From contig MNCI01004469.1 in assembly GCA_015680685.1 (NCBI GenBank), forward strand, positions 140,011-204,010: a stretch of DNA of 64,000 nucleotides. The letters are read 5' to 3'. The notes under the pieces are model-generated. The model had not been told where the DNA came from. It did no database searches and saw nothing but the letters and a program-made list of their open reading frames with translations. Shown here in pieces: positions 23,911 to 34,619 of this stretch (position 1 is the stretch's first letter; the number at the start of each line of letters is the position of its first letter). The stretch comes from Gnetum montanum (lineage: Eukaryota; Streptophyta; Gnetopsida; Gnetales; Gnetaceae). The position numbers were made by a program, and so were the translations under genes.

Positions 23911-24888
23911 TCTGGTTCCTCAATCCACCGCCACATTCAAGCTTCATCACTGCATCGCTCACCATCAGAAGATCCTACCAATGCTGCTGCCATTGACATA
24001 TAGTGCCTGAAATATCATTTAGCATCTTTGTTCCATCTATAGCTATGTAAGTCTAAGCTCACTTATTCGCTCACGATTTTCTTGTCTCCTTGGAGTTATG
24101 TTTGTAGGATGACATCCAGAGGTTTTCGCACAAGAATGCACTTCATCACAAGCAGCAATATGGGACACTGTTCACAGCACACATGGCAAGACTAAATCGA
24201 AACCATTCGTTAGTACACCCCCATCTCCCGATACATTCTCTATCCGTTCACCGACACACTCTACTCAGACACACTTTGGGTACACCCAGTACATTCAAAA
24301 ATTTGAGCACGTTGTTGCATACTGTAACACTTTGAAGCAGCTGTAACACACAACATAGAACTTGAGCATGAGTACAAAATTAAAGCAAAGTTTCTTTCAA
24401 AAAAAATGACCTCTGGCACTTTCCATACAAGCCCTAGGAGGGAAGGCAGTTGTCTTGAAACCAAGTACTCATGCCAAAAATAATTTGGAAATCGACAATT
24501 ACATGGCTTTGGCTCCCCGCCAATAGGTTCCCCCTAAACACTAAACAAGGGTCCTGTTCCTCCAAAGAATGTAACACATCCTCCTGTGATTTTGGTCTTG
24601 CCAACAAGTTCTCTTGAACACTACCCAAGAGTCTTGTTCCGCCAAAGAACACACATCTCATGTTTGGATTCCGAGTTTGCTAATTAATGGCTATTGACAA
24701 GGATTAGCATGACACACACTAGAGCATCCCCTTTTCCCAGCACAATCCCTGGGATCAGTTATCAATCCCCGCAATCTCCACGACCCCCTCAAATACAAAT
24801 TTCACTTCCCTAAATCCCATGTACTACTGCACACGGTGCGATGAAATCTAGTCAAGTGGCAGCGGGCAATGTCTTTATCAAGCTGCTT
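23911..24888 (+). other. 3' untranslated region, copy B
   Basis: No gene seen. Holds a block conserved in copies A and C (24077-24113, see separate entry), a twice-repeated GTTCCNCCAAAGAA (near 24556 and 24637) also found in copy C, and unremarkable spacer up to the hairpin before the polypurine tract. Confidence 0.65.
24077..24113 (+). other. conserved acceptor-like block in the 3' untranslated region
   Basis: TTTTCTTGTCTCCTTGG, then TTATGTTTGTAG and GATGACA. Copy A has the same block at 38432-38470 and copy C at 63832-63870 (reverse strand). T-rich sequence ending in TAG or CAG before G looks like a 3' splice site, but no following reading frame of note is visible. Confidence 0.5.
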
Positions 24889-24969
24889 GTGGTGTTTTGC
24901 ATTTCTTTGTCGACGCTTCTTAGGTTGATTCCTCCAAGCGTCAACAAAGAGGGGCCAATGAAACACCAC
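24889..24969 (+). other. two-tier hairpin enclosing the polypurine tract, copy B
   Basis: Inner stem CTTTGTCGACGCTT (24905-24918) pairs with AAGCGTCAACAAAG (24936-24949), 13 of 14 positions. Outer stem GTGGTGTTT (24889-24897) pairs with AAACACCAC (24961-24969), bases 3-11 of the 3' LTR. The polypurine tract (about 24945-24958, AAAGAGGGGCCAA) lies between the right arms. Copies A and C show the same arrangement. Confidence 0.8.
24945..24958 (+). other. polypurine tract of copy B
   Basis: AAAGAGGGGCCAA directly before the TG of the 3' LTR. It would prime plus-strand DNA synthesis. Same position and near-identical sequence in copies A and C. Confidence 0.8.
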
Positions 24970-26185
24970 AAAATTTGGAGCTTAGTACTTGTCCAACACC
25001 AAGCAGGTCCCTAGGACCCCCAGACGACCATAGCTACATTTGGTGTCAAACATGGCAACTTCGGAGATCAGATGCTTAATTTTTACTACGTATGTAGTTC
25101 CGGCATATACGCCCAGCGTATACGCCGAAGTGTACATTCCTAGAGTATACGATCAAATGCTCAGCGTATACGCCCAGTGTGTATGCTCAAATTCATAGCG
25201 TATACGCCCAGCGTACATGCCTCACATGTAGGCTCAACAGGTATAATAGATGCAGACGTCCAGCATGAAACCTCCAAAGATGACATGAAAATAGCACTAT
25301 AGACCAAGATTTGGCACAAGGCAGCAACCATCAGCATATATGCCCTAGGGTATATGGCCAGCACATCAACGTATACACCCAGCATCCACCAGCGTATACG
25401 CCAGCGTCCACGACATCTACGCCCAGGTTCGCATACGCCCAGCATCCATCAGCGTATACGCCAACATTCATTAGCGTATACACCCAACGTATATGCCCAC
25501 CAAATGTAACATATTGTACACTTGTAAATATTACGCTTTTGCACCCGGTCAACATGCCATGTGTCTCCCAACCCGAGTCTAGCATCAAAACCTTGTATAA
25601 AAGCCCAAATTTTTATGACACCCAGAGGGTTGGTAAATTCCCAAAGCACACTAGAGAACAGAGACGCTGAGAACTAGAGCACAAAACCTTTTACGCTGGA
25701 CAACCCTATACACTATGCATACAACCTCTATGTTGTGCTTACAGTGTGAACCAACCGCAATCGTCGTTGCACCCACCGGGGCTTTCGTCCACCTTGTGTT
25801 CCACTCACAACTGCGTTAGACCGATGCATTGTACTTTCATTCTGTAATTCCATTGTTACATTTTCTTCCCATAATCATTTACATTTTGCATTAATTTTTG
25901 TACATATTTTGTTTATGCCTATTTACATTTACGCTCTGTTTGCATTGGTTACATTGTTTACGCTCTGTTTACACCCGCTACATCGTTTATGTATAACCCA
26001 GCATATAGCACTTCGGTGTACGTTAGGGAAAATCCTTGTCTGATCCGCATGCGGACCACCCAAGGTGCTCTACCTTTGCTCATTCCAGCTCGCCCTCAGG
26101 CGAAGGTAGGGTCTTCTGTGTGCGTCCTGCAATCCCACAATCTCTGTTTCCTTCTAGCCAGGGGCCAATGATTTCGGGTGGTACA
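24959..26185 (+). repeat. 3' LTR of copy B (1227 bp)
   Basis: TGAAACACCAC to GGTGGTACA, matching 8133-9485. Contains the motif array at about 25095-25500 (shorter than in the 5' LTR), CATGTG in place of the G-box, TATAAAAG at 25596-25603, and the conserved distal part. Followed by the CCACA duplication. Confidence 0.93.
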
Positions 26186-26190
26186 CCACA
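26186..26190 (+). repeat. right target-site duplication of copy B (CCACA)
   Basis: Identical to 8128-8132. Copy A sequence resumes here. Confidence 0.93.
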
Positions 26191-27290
26191 CTCATGCTAA
26201 GGCCTGATCCCACAACTCACGCTATTATTGCCAAGTGGCTCACGCTGGGAGGGATCATGCTAGGACTATCCCAGAAAAACCATGCCATCTCTCCCCAACA
26301 CTCACGTTGTTTTCCTATATTCTAGTTCATGCTGGGAACTAGCGACTCACGCTATAGGGGATCAGGGTTGGTCCCTGGAACCCATGATGCCTACCTCATG
26401 TAGAACCCTTATCTTGTGCTCACGCTACCTAAGAACACTAGTGGTCATGCTACACAAAAGAAAGGAAATTGACACTACCTAGGAAATGTAGCAGTAACAT
26501 TGGAAATCTTCCTAATAGCCTGGTAGTCATGGTACCAACACAAAAACACATAGAAGAACAAGCGTTCCCTATAATGCAAGCCTTCTTGGACCACACTCAC
26601 TTTGGCCCTTTTCATTGCCCACACTCATGCTTGCCATTTCCTGGCCTAAAGCCTAAGAAGGCTAAGAAACCCTATGGCCTAGGATGCCCGAAAAAGCTAA
26701 GAAATCCTACAGCCTAGGAAGCCTCAAAAGCTTGAAAACCCAGCTCACACTACCCTAGAACTTGCAGTTCATGCTGCCCTGGAACCTTTGCCCTATTTTC
26801 ACGTTGCCAAAGACTTGGTGATCATGCTGAAAATCCCCCACCCATGGTGCATCTCACGCTACTAAAAAAACTAAAACCTTCCCCTCCTATAACTCGACTC
26901 ACGCTCCCAATCACATCTATAATCACTCATGCTCATTCCAAATGCCATAAAAAATCAAGAATAGTGAGCCAAAACAACCCAAAATCGTAGCCCCAAAAAC
27001 CCATAATTGCAGTGACAAAAAATTCTATCCTAGGTAACGCTTTCCAAAAAATGGCAAAGAAAAGCAAGAAAAAAAATCTACCTATGCAGGGTCCTATCCC
27101 ATGATGGAATCTTGGTTTGGGGGAGATGCTAGAGAAGCTCTTCACTCTCCTCCACAAATGTTAGATCTGCCAGCCTCTTACCTTTGTCTCACATTTCCTT
27201 TCCTTTGCCCTTGTCCTTCATGGTTGCCTTGCTCACGCTGCACTCCTAGCTCACGCTGCAGTCCAAGAACTCACGCTAGCACAAAACCCC
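26191..27290 (+). repeat. CTCACGCT motif array of copy A
   Basis: At least nine exact CTCACGCT and many CTCATGCT or CTCACACT variants, irregularly spaced. With copy B removed, this is the region upstream of copy A's antisense gene and corresponds to the TACGCT array of copy B at 18280-19340. The same CACGCT word fills the 3' LTR of copy A. No gene. Confidence 0.83.
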
Positions 27291-27523
27291 CTCCCTTCAC
27301 TTCAAAACCCCCTTTTAAATCCAAAACATTCTATTTTATTTCCAATTATTTTATTTTATTTTATTTTATTTGCATTTCACCATGTTTAAAATTTGTTTGC
27401 ACTTATGTCATCTTTGTTTTATGTTAGCCCATATTCCTCATTATTCCAGCCTTTGGAGATGAAGCCAAAGAAAGTTATTATTATGCAAAGGAAGGGATGA
27501 AAATTTAAAATCAACAGAAAAAA

Positions 27524-27566
<43 letters not shown>

Positions 27567-27830
27567 CATTTAAAAAATCCATAAAATTTTAAAGCCTCAT
27601 AAACTTATTGTTCACAAAAAAATTTTAAAATCAAAATACTACATACAATCATTCATAATGACAAGTTAACATGAATATCACTGGCCCAGTACAACCTAAG
27701 ACTGCCATGAAAATCATTATGTTTTACAATTTCATTAGTACATAAATTAGTTATCCAATGCACCTTTACATTTAAGTTACTCCTTCTTCAAGCAAGAGTC
27801 ACTCACTTTGCTCCTAGTTTAAATTGGTAG
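27291..27830 (+). other. AT-rich spacer with microsatellites and candidate acceptor, copy A
   Basis: ATTTT repeats at about 27335-27372, a TA run at 27536-27563, one degenerate unit of the pre-RT repeat (near 27680), then CTCACTTTGCTCCTAG, TTTAAATTGG and TAG ending at 27830, the counterpart of the candidate 3' splice site of copy B. Confidence 0.6.
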
Positions 27831-28272
27831 GAGCAAGCACATGGCCACCAAGAATATCCTCTTAACATTGTCTCTTAGTGGACCATATGGGAATGTTAAA
27901 AGGGTAATCAATCCAGAATCCTTGGATTTGGACCCATACGCTTATCCTAACTTAGTAGCTTTTACTTAGGAAATATCAGGCTGGCCTAAAAATGTGGCCA
28001 AGACTTTAGATGTAGAGGCTGATAATGTCACCAAAGATCCTCTTGTTGAGATCCCCATTAGTACATCTGATTTTGAAAATAGAACATTAAAATAAAGCAC
28101 CCTAATAGACTCACAGCTTGTCAACAATATCACTCAAATACTGAAAGACAATGTCAAAAAATTTTCATGGTCATATACTAACATGCCAGGATTAGACCCC
28201 CAAATTATCCAACACAATATCATCCTTGATGAAAAAATTAAACCAATAAAACAAAAAGCATGAAAAGTTAGA
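27831..28272 (+). pseudogene. pol 5' part, copy A (interrupted)
   Basis: Follows copy B's pol from the acceptor through the segment before RT: SGPYGNV, WSYTNMPGLDP, QHNIILDEKI and PIKQKA can be read with intervening stops. It is cut at 28273-28277 by the minus-strand element; the frame resumes at 34620. Confidence 0.8.
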
Positions 28273-28277
28273 CATGA

Positions 28278-28858
28278 TGTAACAACATTTCCCCAAAGTT
28301 TCCAGGCACCCTAAGGAATTCATGAAGATCCAATGGATCTGGGTGGAAGACTTGGGGAATACACCTCAAGCAAGAAAGCATCTCATGAGTGAGTGAAAGA
28401 AAAAGCACAACTTCTTAATGTACATTACCACACACCTCATTGAGGGTAACCAAACTACAAAATGAGGACCAAGAAAATAAGAACACATACAACCTTGTAG
28501 ACCACATTGGTGGAAGGCGAGATGATGCACCTACAAGGGAAGGTGCTCACCCCTAGATCCCTCATGATCTGGTACAATGTGTGGCCTGGCACTGCACCAA
28601 AACTACCCAATCTTGGCTTCCTACATATCTACAACCGCTGTAGAATTAGGGCCATGTAGTTGTTTGCCGAGAAAATGGGAATAAAGAGGACTTAGAAGAG
28701 AGTGCAATAGGAGGGTGTCCTATTGCTAGCTTGCTACCACCAAGCTGGGGTGGGTTTTGTAACACTTTAAAGCCACCTGAGGGAACCTTAGAGTGTTCCA
28801 TGGTCCCTGAACCATGGGGAGAGCCCAAGAGAACCACCACTTTGGGACATCTCTCACA
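28278..28858 (-). repeat. 3' LTR of the minus-strand element
   Basis: On + it starts TGTAACAACA and ends CTCTCACA. Matches 34037-34619 end to end. The next bases (28859-28872, CCTCCCCCAC on +) read as a purine tract on -. Confidence 0.87.
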
Positions 28859-31800
28859 ATCCTCCCCCACACAAAGAAGCAATGTCCTCGAAGTGGGGCC
28901 TAGGATAGCTTCGAGTGTACACTTCTATATGGGTTTGGAACTCCATCAATTCCAGGGATCTGTCAACTCCTTAGATGCTAGGCTTGAAGGAAGGTACCAA
29001 CCCCAACACCTAATATGTCCTTCCATCCAATGCCTTGCATGAAACGCAAGAGAAATTGGAGGAAGCCCAAGACTTCCCTTCTCTATACGAGTAGGAGAGT
29101 CCAACCCAAAGGCCCAACATCTATAAGGTGTCCCTTAGATCCATTCCTTCTTAGGATCTAGAGACATATCTTCTTGCGTAAACCCATACTTATGTAAGAA
29201 GACAGCTCCTCTTCCACAAGCCCCACCGAGTTCCTCTATGAATGGCATCTCAACACCCATTGATTTTTTTGAGGGCTCACCAGGGCCACTACCCATGGTG
29301 AGGGACTTGGGAACATCACACCGAGAGGAAGGACATGCTCTTAAGAGCCATGTCTTCACAAGAAACTCATGCTTGCTAGAACTCCATGTTCTACTACTTG
29401 CATCGAGACCCATGGGGTCTCACCAATGCAACCATCTAAGCACTGATTCCACCTGCATTGGTACCATGTGAATTCTCTTTTTTCTCATCATGTTTGTTCA
29501 AGCTGGCATGAAGGGCATCAAGCACGTTCACCCTTACAAACAAGGTACAAGAATAGATCTTTGAGCTTGACCTTGCCATCTGCAAACACCAACATTGCAT
29601 GCCTCAATTCATCATTCATCATTCCATAGTATTCCAATGAGAGAGAAGATCCAAAAATTTGTTTGGAAGCTTCTCCAGGAGGCTAACATACAACAAGCCC
29701 CAACTATCCTCAACACCTCTTGTGATTATCCAACATCAAGAATGCCTGCTCAAATGCTAGAATAACTGGAGGGTCAATTGGGCAGCCAACCCCTTAACAA
29801 TCCTCCATCACCTATCTCATATCAGTCGTAAGCACATCATTGAATGCAACCATAATATCCTATTCATGGAGAAGGATCACCCACATTTGCCACATGCAAG
29901 TTATCCATCAACTCCAAGTTATGGAACAAGCATCATTTTCTAAACACAAGGTCCATGAACAAATATAGAGTCATCTCAAAGAGTAACTAGATCATGAATT
30001 CTCCAAGGAACATCAATGTTCTCAGAATTTGCATTTCCCCACTATATCAAGAACGACTGCCAGTCTCACGATCAACACCTTTCAGTGGATTTTGAACTTG
30101 TAGGAAGGATCCTCTTTGGGAGGTTTCTTCTGTAGGTAAGTATAGTAGCCCAACTATACCTTACCCCTCATACATGCCCAAGTAGTTAATATAGCCAATA
30201 GAACCATATCATGGAACTGTCACCAGCTGAGGGAAGACATGGATTCACAAGTATTACCCAAATTTAATTTTCACCTTGAGAACAACTTGAGGCAGCAAGC
30301 ATTTTTATTTCATCTTGGGAGATCTGGTTTTTGTTTCATACATCCTAGTCAAGACCATTTACATCAATTTGTGGTGGACAAGGCCACACCACTACCTATT
30401 ATCATTCAACCCAAACAGTAGACACAAGTCAACAACGACATCTTGCCCATAGGAGGACCAGGTCCTCAAGATAGTTTTACAAGGAATGGGCTCTCATCAA
30501 CATCATTTACAACTTGAATACTAAAAGATTCATCCCCAAAGGGTTTACAATAGGGATGGTCTACCAGAGAACCCCAACAAGGAAGTTACTCTAAAGCCCC
30601 CAAAACTAAGAGAGTACACAAGATCATGCCTTGCGTACATGAAGAGGAATATGTATCTTTAATTTACATCAATAACATGACCTCACAAAGGAGGTTTCAT
30701 GAATTTCACTAGGGTAATAAAATTTTGTCTCTGAGAACAAGCCCCAAGAGTTCACGAACATAGGACCATAGCTAGGAACAAGTCCCAAACATCAACTACT
30801 TATAGAAGACAACCGTCTTAATACCACCTGCCTTATTATTTCAGGAACTGAAGAGGGCATCTATTGAGATGAAGAATGATCCCTCATAAAATTAAGGATT
30901 CACCAAGTATATCATGGTCAACTCTGCTATCCCACCAGGGAGGTGAGGACACCAACATGAATTAACGTCACACCAGAGACATGGGACAATACATAAGCAA
31001 GGGACTGTGTAATACATCAGTGTACATAAGGGACAAGGTACACAGGAAAATTTAGTAAGACACCATAGCCTATTAGGCACAACGAGTCCCCAATGACAGA
31101 ATCATACCATAGACAACAAACACACCAATAAGTCCCAATGTATGAGAGCACATCATAGCTCTCCAAAGCACCAAAAGAAATTAGTCACGAGAGAACACCA
31201 ACATGCACAAATCATTAGAAACCCCTAATCATGAGCATTGGTTCAAGTGCTTTGAGCACATCCAAGCCCACCAAGCTAGGCCACCAAGAGAAATCACACT
31301 TTCTAGATAGCTGCTCCATGATCACATCCAACATGGAAGAGGAGTCTAGGTGCCAATACCTAGAACCCAACTCAAATCCCCCACTAAACATCATATTGAT
31401 CTAAATTTTAGTCACCATCGATCATCTATGGACAAGATCTTTTCCAGTCTAGGAACACAAGAAAATGTGTTCCCAAGATTTGTCCTGTCTCAAGGACGTT
31501 CACCAAGCATACACCATCCAGGCATGCCAACAACATCAAGAACACATGGCACTAGTTCAAGAGCATAATGGGCAAGGACATGCCCTGGTCCATTCATTAC
31601 AACATCGTATCACAACGGAAGCATTTCTCATGAGGTTTTTAGTAGAATTATACATCAAGGCACAAAGGCCATTTACACCATATAGCAAGGGTGCTTTAAA
31701 ACAAGCACCAGGAAAACACCATACATCAAGCTTGGCCTTGTCATAGTGTGTGGCATAGGCCTAAAACCAAGAGACAACTGAGTCACATAAGCAATACATC

Positions 31801-34020
31801 CAGCACTTTTGAGTGCATACACCCAAATTGAGAATATCAAAAGGATACCTTTCACACACCCGAGGATCGAATTACATTCATATATAGGAACATACATGGT
31901 ATTTGGGAATGCTACCCAAGCCTAAAAGGCTATAGGACAAACTACCCAAGCCCATCCTAGGATAAAGGATTTAGGCCACCAAGAGCATACCATGAAGAAC
32001 CATGCTATTTTGAGAAAACTATGTCTCTGTCACGAAGTGTAAACCATCATCTATCATTGTAGCACTATCTCAAAAAATACATGATCTACCATCACACTGA
32101 ACCAACTGCACGGGTAACCTTGAACTAAAATGATTCAAGATACGAATGCAAAAATTGAATAACAAAACACACCAATGGAGTATCCACCATCCTTCCATAG
32201 TGGGACCTCATTGCATTGGCCACTCCTGGGCCATCAGTATCCAACATGGCCAAGGATACCATTTCATGCCATCTGCTAGCCCAATATCTGTAGGGTCTAG
32301 GACAAATCATCGTCCTCTATTAGTGCTCCCCCAGCACTAAGAGGCAAACAAATCATGATGTACTTGTTGATCCATCACAGCTAAGGTATTGATAAATCCA
32401 CAACCCAATGTTGGGATTTTGAGACCAGATAATCAGTTCATGAAGGTCTTAGGAGCACATATCTTTTCCATAGACATAGTGCTTACAGAATCAACTGAGG
32501 TCACCATTGGCTGCATCTTTGTACCTGTGCTACCTCCAAACACTAAGACACAAGCTCAGAAACATAGAAGTTAGTAGGAACATGATTAGCACATCAGCCT
32601 CATTCACAACCATCAAGCATGATCATATAACAAAGAGATATCACTCTTTCAAATTATAAAATTCAAGACCTCAACAACATGTATAGAGATCAATCATGCA
32701 AAACATTGATGGAGAAATCTGATCCCCACTTAAACAAACAATTTCATCATGAGACACACCAAGAGAGAGATAGCACACTCTCAGAATTTCAAGATTCATA
32801 CACAACAATCATTCCCAACAACTAACACTTGCCTCAACCAGGAACAAAATTTCAACACACTCATATGAGTCATGGGAAATAGACAATCGTCAACTCAACC
32901 CAAAAATAAGGAGGAAGACCAAGGTCTATCCAACAACAAGTTTCGATCAAACCAATTCTCACAACAATGAGTAACATCATGAAGGATGCATTCACAAGAA
33001 GACTCTCATCAAACGAGGTGTAGGCTCAAAAAGAACCAACAATAGGATGACCCACACTAGTAGTTTTCGAATCAAAGTGACAAAGAAATGTCACTAATCA
33101 AAATAGTGATGCCTCAAGCCCAAGGGCTACACCACTAGCTCAACAAGGAGCACAACTCGCAAGGATCAACAATAAGGGCAATCATGCCTCATGCATAATA
33201 AGTTGTCAAACAAGACAACAACCATTTGGCTTTGGGATTACACAAATAATCACTACATCCTCAATGTTTCCAACAATAAGTCATCATACCATGTAAAAAA
33301 TTTAAGCTTTGTGTTACAAACGATAGACATGACCAAGATAACACACATTAAAAATTTGAAAGTGCAACCAAGAAGACACGCATACAAAAATAGACAAACA
33401 TACAATCACAAACATGAACATACGAAGTCTACCAACAATGGTCTTAGTCCATTTAGAACAAGGCTCACCAAGAGCACATGTCCAAAAGACCTCCATCCTT
33501 AGCTACTTGTGAACCATCTTGTCCCCATTTGTATTTTCCCATACTCATTATATCTAGGATGAGTGGGAGTGCCAAGGATATCATATCTTGCATGATTCAA
33601 CAAATGCCATCTCGAAACATGTCATCTCGGTGGAAACTAAAGTGGAGACTTGGTCCGATTCATCCTAGATAAATCCCTTGAGACCTAAGATGTGAGCTCC
33701 TTGAGCAACAAAATTACTGTGTTTCCAGTAGAACTCCTCTCAACCATAACGCATACAATCACAACTAGTCCAACCACAAGTAAATAAGGGGATGACATCA
33801 CCAAGATGCCATCATTTCTCTAGACCAGGATGGGTGAAGGCCTCAATAACTATCTTGACATGATCCCATAACATTTGGTTTGCTAAAGGGAGCTTTAGCA
33901 CAAGGCCACCCTCCAAGGGAGTGGTTAGCAGAAGTTAAGAATGGTGAAAACAGAAACCTCACAAATCACAAACCCTAATACCCACTTAGCAAGAAACTTT
34001 TACCAATAACTGAAATTGTA

Positions 34021-34034
34021 CGGCTTTGATACCA
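34021..34034 (-). other. primer binding site, initiator-Met tRNA type
   Basis: Minus strand TGGTATCAAAGCCG, two bases inside the 5' LTR. The usual plant initiator-Met primer site is TGGTATCAGAGC. Confidence 0.75.
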
Positions 34035-34036
34035 TC

Positions 34037-34619
34037 TATAACAACATTGCCTTGACGTTGCCTAGCACCCCAAGGAATTCACGAAGATCCAATGAATCTG
34101 GGATGGAAGACCTGGGGAATACGCCTCAAGTAAGCAAGCATCTCACGAGTGAGTGCAAGTAGAAGCACAGCTTCGTAACGTACATGACCACACACCTCAT
34201 TGAGGGTAACCAAACTACAAAACAAGGACCAAGAAAATAAGCACATACACAACCTTGTAAACGACAGCGGTGGAAGGGGAGACGATGCACCTACAAAGGA
34301 AGGTTCCTCACCCCCAGATCCCTCACAATCTGGTACAAGGTGTGGCTTGGCACAGTACCAAAACTATCCAATCTTGGCTGCCTACATATCTACGACTTCC
34401 ATAGAATTAGGACCATGTAGTTCTCCTTTGAGAAGAGGGGAATGAAGAGGAATTAGAAGAGAGTGCAATAGGAGGGTGTCCTATTGCTAGCTTGGTACCA
34501 CCAAGCTAGGGTGGGTTTTGTAACACTTCAGAGCCACCCGAGGATGCATCAGAGTGTTCCATGGCCCCCAAACCATGGGGAGAGCCCAAGAGAACCACCA
34601 ATCAGGGACATCTCTCACA
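34037..34619 (-). repeat. 5' LTR of the minus-strand element
   Basis: 583 bp, matching 28278-28858. Its inner terminus reads TATAACAACA on + where the other copy has TGTAACAACA, one transition. Confidence 0.87.

Larger units (their letters stand above)
8133..26185 (+). mobile_element. complete Tat-lineage retrotransposon, copy B (18,053 bp)
   Basis: Full-length element: 5' LTR, primer site, motif-rich leader, gag-pro, spacer with antisense multi-exon gene, motif arrays, RT, RNase H, second RNase H, integrase, tandem repeats, polypurine tract, 3' LTR, perfect CCACA target duplications. By hand, the first 131 bases of the two LTRs differ at 9 positions, mostly transitions, so the insertion is not recent. 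The coding frames keep their register over kilobases but carry many stops. It is inserted in the CTCACGCT-array spacer of copy A, upstream of that copy's antisense gene. Confidence 0.93.
28278..34619 (-). mobile_element. non-coding LTR retrotransposon (LARD-like), minus strand, 6,342 bp
   Basis: Terminal repeats 28278-28858 and 34037-34619 flank 5.2 kb. Orientation is set by the primer site at 34021-34034 (minus strand TGGTATCAAAGCCG, one base from the initiator-Met tRNA complement in its first 12 bases) and by a purine tract beside the other LTR. Flanks are CATGA (28273-28277) and CTTGA (34620-34624), a target duplication with one mismatch; copy A's RT continues across it. I recognise no gag, RT or integrase motif inside, only short open frames. 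Either a large retrotransposon derivative or an autonomous element decayed beyond recognition. Confidence 0.85.

Noticed and set aside
27536-27563. TA run as an origin or regulatory element
   Set aside because: A plain dinucleotide microsatellite in AT-rich spacer.
31350-31746. Open frames inside the minus-strand LTR element as genes
   Set aside because: They run on + against the element, are under 100 codons, and have no motif.
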